Below are positions 5,550 through 8,404 of a stretch of DNA of 8,404 bases, piece by piece. The notes under the pieces were generated by a model. It had not been told where the DNA came from. It made no database searches and was given only the letters and a program-made list of their open reading frames with translations. The position numbers and the translations under genes were made by a program. The stretch is from Verrucomicrobiota bacterium (GTDB lineage Bacteria > Verrucomicrobiota > Verrucomicrobiia > Verrucomicrobiales > Verrucomicrobiaceae): positions 1 to 8,404 of the forward strand of contig JAIOQF010000114.1 of NCBI GenBank assembly GCA_021413535.1, given 5' to 3'. The stretch's first letter is position 1; each line of letters begins with the position of its first letter.

Positions 5550-7286
5550 CTACTGCCCCTTCGGCCTCGTCACTCGCTTCCAAAAGAAATCCAGCTCATT
5601 CGCCAAGGCCGCCAGCACGCTGGTGGCGTTGGTATGGAGCGCACCGGAATCGGATTCACGAATCACCTGACGCATGGCATGCAGCTGGCACAGGCTTCGG
5701 GGATCGAGATGCACCACGTCGACGTTCTGCCGGATCACTCCAGGAATAGTCTCGTCTGCCAGCAACGAGTTCAACGTCGGCGTCTCCACATCACCCTTGA
5801 AGATCACGAGTTTTAACTGCGGCGACGTATCGCCGGTTTGCGCTGCCAGCTCGCCCAGTTCCGCCACGCGTCCCGCTACGAAAGAAGATATCGTTTTCCA
5901 GAAACGTGAGTCGGCGAAATCCTCGATGCCAAAAACAATCTCCATCCCTTGCAGGCTCCATCGCGGCAAGGAACGACCGGACAGTCCCGGCAGTTCCACT
6001 TCGTCATAACGCACAACCGGAAAACGCCGGCCCGCAACACGCACCAGCGTTCCCAATGCCTCGCAATCCATCCGGGGTGGCGGCAATTGCGCCATTTCCC
6101 TGCGCAATTCTTCAAAGCGCACCCGCAAATCTTGCAGCGGCTCGGTTGATTCCAGCGCCAGATCGACCGGCGGTTCCTCCAGCTTCGGAGCGGCAGAACT
6201 GGCGCTCGGCGGCGGCACAGAACCCGTCGCCACCCGAAGCTTGGCCAGCATTTGCCGCAGTTTCTGAAAGTTGGCGCGCTGATCTTCACTCTCACGCGAG
6301 CGCGCCACCGCCGGCGCCAAGGGCGGCTCCGCTGGCGCAGTCATGGCCGTTGGTGCATCCGATAAAAAGGACTCGGATGCGATTTCAGAAACCGCTTGGG
6401 AATCGACCGGATGCACCGGTGCCGCCGGAGCATTCGCGATGTCGACATGCTGACCTTGCGGCTCTCGAGCCAGTGATTCGGCCAGCTGGCGCAGCTCATC
6501 TTCCGCACCCAGATGTTCGTCATCACGCACACCAGCCTCGCGCAATCTCAGGTCAATGATGGCTTGCGCGTCCTTATCCGTCAGTCCCCGCAGTGAAACA
6601 CCACGCGCATTCAATCGGTCTTCCAGCGCGCTCGGAAGCTGCGGGCCGAATGAAGTATCCCACAAATCCTGGTTCATGCTCAGCACCACGTGCACCGCCG
6701 GGATCGATGCCAGCTCCAGCGCATATCGCGCCAGCGTCACACCAGCCGCCGGATCGCGATAAAACGCATCCATGTGATCCGCGATCAACACTACCGGCTT
6801 CCACGCGGCGGCTAGCCGGAGGAAACGCGGAACTTGCAGCGCTGAATCATGCGCCGCGAGGTTTTGCAAAGCCGCCAACGATGCCGCATCAGGCTTCTCC
6901 AGATATTCAAACATTGCGCGCAGCCACGCCTCCGCAGCAGCAGCGCTATCGAGGCTGGCGATATCCGCCAGCGTCCTGCTCAGTTGCGCGAAGTGTTTTC
7001 GAAACCAGTCGCCGATGACACGCGCGGAGCCTGTCGGCGAGAAAAGCTCCATCGGATTCTGCCCAAGAACATGCAACGCCTGCGCCGGATCGGTGCTGGG
7101 AATGCGACCCGTCTGAATGAGCCGGCGCAAGAGCGTGGCATTGACTCCGCCACACACCGATTGCAGCTGATTTCCGCGCACCAGATCATCAATGACGCCG
7201 CGCCCGATTGCCTCCCAAGTCGCACCTTCCGGCGTCTGCCAGGGAAGCGTAGCCGGCACCACATCCTTCTGCAGCATGGCCGCCAC
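5550..7286 (-). CDS. ATPase-like protein of unknown function, main frame after a frameshift
   Basis: Not recognised as a named family. The open frame gives 578 aa from GTG 7286, but it really begins in mid-domain: in this frame the codons just upstream, after TGA 7310-7308, read ATHLLGR, as expected right after a P-loop GK. Residues 1-160 are helical. VVLIADHMDAFYRD (165-178) looks like a Walker B strand with DH instead of DE. VHVVLSMNQDLWDTSF (198-213) resembles an AAA sensor-1 strand, and LPSALEDRL with LTDKDAQAIIDLRL (235-248) resembles an AAA/ORC lid. Residues about 283-405 are an Ala/Pro-rich, probably disordered linker with short charged helices. Residues 408-578 form a separate alpha/beta domain (LKLVIFKG, VDVVHLDPRSLCQLHAMRQVI) that I cannot place. 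No intact Walker A is present. It lies upstream of the ABC ATPase on the same strand (71-nt gap to ATG 5478). Whether any product is made depends on the break. Confidence 0.7.
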   Translation of the reverse strand: MAAMLQKDVVPATLPWQTPEGATWEAIGRGVIDDLVRGNQLQSVCGGVNATLLRRLIQTGRIPSTDPAQALHVLGQNPMELFSPTGSARVIGDWFRKHFAQLSRTLADIASLDSAAAAEAWLRAMFEYLEKPDAASLAALQNLAAHDSALQVPRFLRLAAAWKPVVLIADHMDAFYRDPAAGVTLARYALELASIPAVHVVLSMNQDLWDTSFGPQLPSALEDRLNARGVSLRGLTDKDAQAIIDLRLREAGVRDDEHLGAEDELRQLAESLAREPQGQHVDIANAPAAPVHPVDSQAVSEIASESFLSDAPTAMTAPAEPPLAPAVARSRESEDQRANFQKLRQMLAKLRVATGSVPPPSASSAAPKLEEPPVDLALESTEPLQDLRVRFEELRREMAQLPPPRMDCEALGTLVRVAGRRFPVVRYDEVELPGLSGRSLPRWSLQGMEIVFGIEDFADSRFWKTISSFVAGRVAELGELAAQTGDTSPQLKLVIFKGDVETPTLNSLLADETIPGVIRQNVDVVHLDPRSLCQLHAMRQVIRESDSGALHTNATSVLAALANELDFFWKRVTRPKGQ

Positions 7287-7301
7287 CCGTCCGAGCAGAT
7301 G

Positions 7302-7492
7302 CGTCGCTCACTGCCGCGCAAGGCGGTCAGCTGCTCCATCACGCGTTCGTGCAACGGCACATGACCTTCATGCTCGCCCTCGTGCCAAGATTCACAGATA
7401 TCCCGACCGAATGGCTGCATCGCCTCCAACACCGCCTGACGAGCGGCGGTGTTCTCTGAACCTTGAGGCGCAGGAGTCGAAGGTATTTCCAT
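7302..7492 (-). pseudogene. Frameshifted N-terminal part of the ATPase-like protein
   Basis: From ATG 7492 a frame gives about 64 sensible, charged residues (MEIPSTPAPQGSEN..., GRDICESWHEGEHEGHVPLHERVMEQLTALRGSERR). It then decays into Cys/Trp/Arg-rich out-of-frame sequence, while the downstream frame takes over as THLLGRVAAMLQ. A single missing base near 7301-7310 would join the two into a protein of about 645 aa, so this is one gene broken by a one-base deletion or sequence error. HVPLHERVMEQLTALR has the look of the helix preceding an ATPase P-loop. No Shine-Dalgarno precedes ATG 7492. A TATAAA on the minus strand (7510-7505) lies only 13 nt upstream, so transcripts starting from it would be nearly leaderless; this is weak. 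Confidence 0.55.
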
Positions 7493-7732
7493 CAGCAGGC
7501 TCTATTTATAGTGATCGTGTCGAACTTTAGAGGACGACGAAACGGAATCGTTCATATAACGCAAGGCTCGCTTTCTAGACAAGTTGGAACTCACCAGAAG
7601 TGTTAGAAATTGCTTTATGGAAGTTAACAAATCAAGTGATCTAATTTTTAGGGCAAATAAAATCCCCGCCCGCCGTCGCAAAGTTGACAAACTATTTTCC
7701 AGAAGCGCGTCTCTCGGTTAGGTTCCCGGCCC
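7493..7732. other. AT-rich intergenic region between divergent genes
   Basis: About 240 bp clearly richer in A+T than the flanking genes, with no convincing ORF. It should hold the promoters of the minus-strand ATPase-like gene and of the plus-strand coiled-coil gene. A perfect TTGACA is at 7684-7689 on the plus strand, but no -10 hexamer stands 16-18 nt downstream. Two near-identical 11-mers, AAGTTAACAAA (7621-7631) and AAGTTGACAAA (7681-7691), lie exactly 60 bp apart. No tRNA, transposon end or riboswitch was recognised. Confidence 0.5.
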
Positions 7733-8242
7733 ATGAATCTGGAACTGAATTCTACCCACCTCTGGGCACTCGCCCTTGGATTCGCGCTTGGTGCCCTGCT
7801 GCTTTTCTTTTCCCTGCGCGGTCACTGGCGCACCAGCCGGGAGTTCAAGCGTTACAAAAACATGCTCAGCGACAAGCTGGAGCTGGAACAAAAACAACTG
7901 ACCGAACTCAGCAAGGAGCGCGAGCGCCTGCTCAAGGACAACGAAAACCTGCGCGTAAAAGTTGTCCAGCTTAATGAGCGCGCCGACAACAAGCTCGCGC
8001 GCGACCTCGAAGTGTATGCCCGCGCGGAGAAGCAGATGAAGATCAACGCCCCCGGATTCGCCGGCGCTTGGGAACTGGCCAAGGAAAGCGCTCAGAACCA
8101 GATCACCGAGGAAGAACGAGGCAACAGCCTGCCCCAGCGCATCTTTCGGAAGTTGATTGGTGGCGCAGCACCCGTTTCGCAGAATTTGCCCGTGGAAAGC
8201 AACGCCAAAAACGGCACCGCAGCGGAAAGTTCGGTATCATGA
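7733..8242 (+). CDS. Membrane-anchored coiled-coil protein of unknown function
   Basis: 169 aa. A single hydrophobic segment (about 9-28, LWALALGFALGALLLFF) is followed by positive residues (LRGHWRTSREFKRYK), predicting an N-out, cytoplasmic-body anchor. Residues about 34-90 form a heptad-rich, highly charged coiled coil. A segment with fewer repeats, AEKQMKINAPGFAGAWELAKESA (about 98-120), then QRIFRKLIGG (135-144), looks conserved in style. A Ser/Ala/Asn-rich tail follows. The layout recalls YhcB- or LapA-like envelope adaptors, but I see no sequence motif that assigns it. ATG 7733 has no strong ribosome binding site. Its TGA overlaps the ATG of the next gene (ATGA at 8239-8242), so the two are translationally coupled. 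Function unknown. Confidence 0.75.
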   Translation: MNLELNSTHLWALALGFALGALLLFFSLRGHWRTSREFKRYKNMLSDKLELEQKQLTELSKERERLLKDNENLRVKVVQLNERADNKLARDLEVYARAEKQMKINAPGFAGAWELAKESAQNQITEEERGNSLPQRIFRKLIGGAAPVSQNLPVESNAKNGTAAESSVS

Positions 8243-8404
8243 GCTTGCTCGAACTACCGCCCCGCGATTTCAAAGCCTACATTTTCGACTGCGACGGCAC
8301 ACTCGTCGATTCCATGCCGATTCATTATGTGTGCTGGGTGGAGTCACTCCGGCTCAATGGCGCGACGTTTAATTTCACCGAGGACGAATTCTATCACTTC
8401 GCCG
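8239..8404 (+). CDS. HAD-superfamily hydrolase (beta-phosphoglucomutase/phosphatase-like), 3' end outside window
   Basis: The first 55 codons show the HAD motif I, IFDCDGTLVDSMPIHY (15-30), with nucleophile Asp17 and general acid/base Asp19. TLVDSMPIH followed by a helical cap start is typical of subfamily IA members such as beta-phosphoglucomutase and fructose-1-phosphate or phosphoglycolate phosphatases. Motifs II-IV lie beyond the right edge, so substrate and completeness cannot be judged. The start ATG 8239 overlaps the upstream stop by 4 nt, and GGAAAG (8224-8229) sits 9 nt before it. The gene is coupled to the membrane coiled-coil gene. Confidence 0.85.
   Translation, partial: MSLLELPPRDFKAYIFDCDGTLVDSMPIHYVCWVESLRLNGATFNFTEDEFYHFA

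Noticed and set aside
5906..6559. 217-aa plus-strand open frame rich in Pro, Ala and Arg
   Set aside because: It mirrors the Ala/Pro linker of the minus-strand ATPase-like protein; low-complexity shadow.
7296..7310. Programmed -1 ribosomal frameshift joining the two parts of the ATPase-like gene
   Set aside because: The required shift is -1, but there is no X XXY YYZ slippery heptamer and no obvious downstream pseudoknot. A base deletion or sequencing error is simpler.
7502..7690. 62-aa minus-strand open frame in the AT-rich spacer
   Set aside because: It starts at TTG without a ribosome binding site, has no motif, and fills the expected promoter region. A small gene cannot be excluded but is not supported.

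Overview
The window is bacterial chromosome: moderately GC-rich by eye, densely coded, with no rRNA, tRNA, IS element or CRISPR array visible. The style of the RodA protein and of the membrane-anchored coiled-coil protein near the right end suggests Verrucomicrobiota or a relative. That is inference from recalled family appearance, not a proven assignment.

Left third (1-3348): a divergent catabolic locus. On the minus strand a PreA-type dihydropyrimidine dehydrogenase (854-1981) is followed after 6 nt by a methylmalonate/malonate-semialdehyde dehydrogenase (847 to the left edge, 3' end outside the window). On the plus strand is a Zn-dependent N-carbamoyl-amidohydrolase, probably a beta-ureidopropionase (2101-3348). 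Together they fit reductive pyrimidine breakdown: uracil or thymine is reduced to the dihydropyrimidine, opened by a dihydropyrimidinase not seen here, decarbamoylated to beta-alanine or beta-aminoisobutyrate, transaminated by an enzyme not seen here, and the semialdehyde is oxidised to acetyl- or propionyl-CoA. The 119-bp divergent spacer holds a perfect 6-3-6 palindrome placed like a shared operator. The PreA protein lacks the usual C-terminal ferredoxin domain.

Middle (3373-5496): two minus-strand genes, a RodA-type SEDS peptidoglycan polymerase and a solitary OppF/DppF-like ABC ATPase with no permease beside it. RodA converges on the amidohydrolase with a 24-nt gap. Its 5' leader is a pyrimidine tract with no Shine-Dalgarno.

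Right third (5550-8404): a large minus-strand ATPase-like protein of unknown function, broken by a one-base frameshift at about 7301-7310, where its Walker A loop would be expected. A roughly 240-bp AT-rich non-coding stretch follows. Then comes a plus-strand pair: a small membrane-anchored coiled-coil protein (7733-8242), overlapping by 4 nt the start of a HAD-superfamily phosphatase/phosphomutase that runs off the right edge.

The strongest candidates for novelty are the frameshifted ATPase-like protein with its unplaced C-terminal domain, and the ferredoxin-less PreA in a compact pyrimidine-degradation locus. No defence island, phage or mobile element was recognised.
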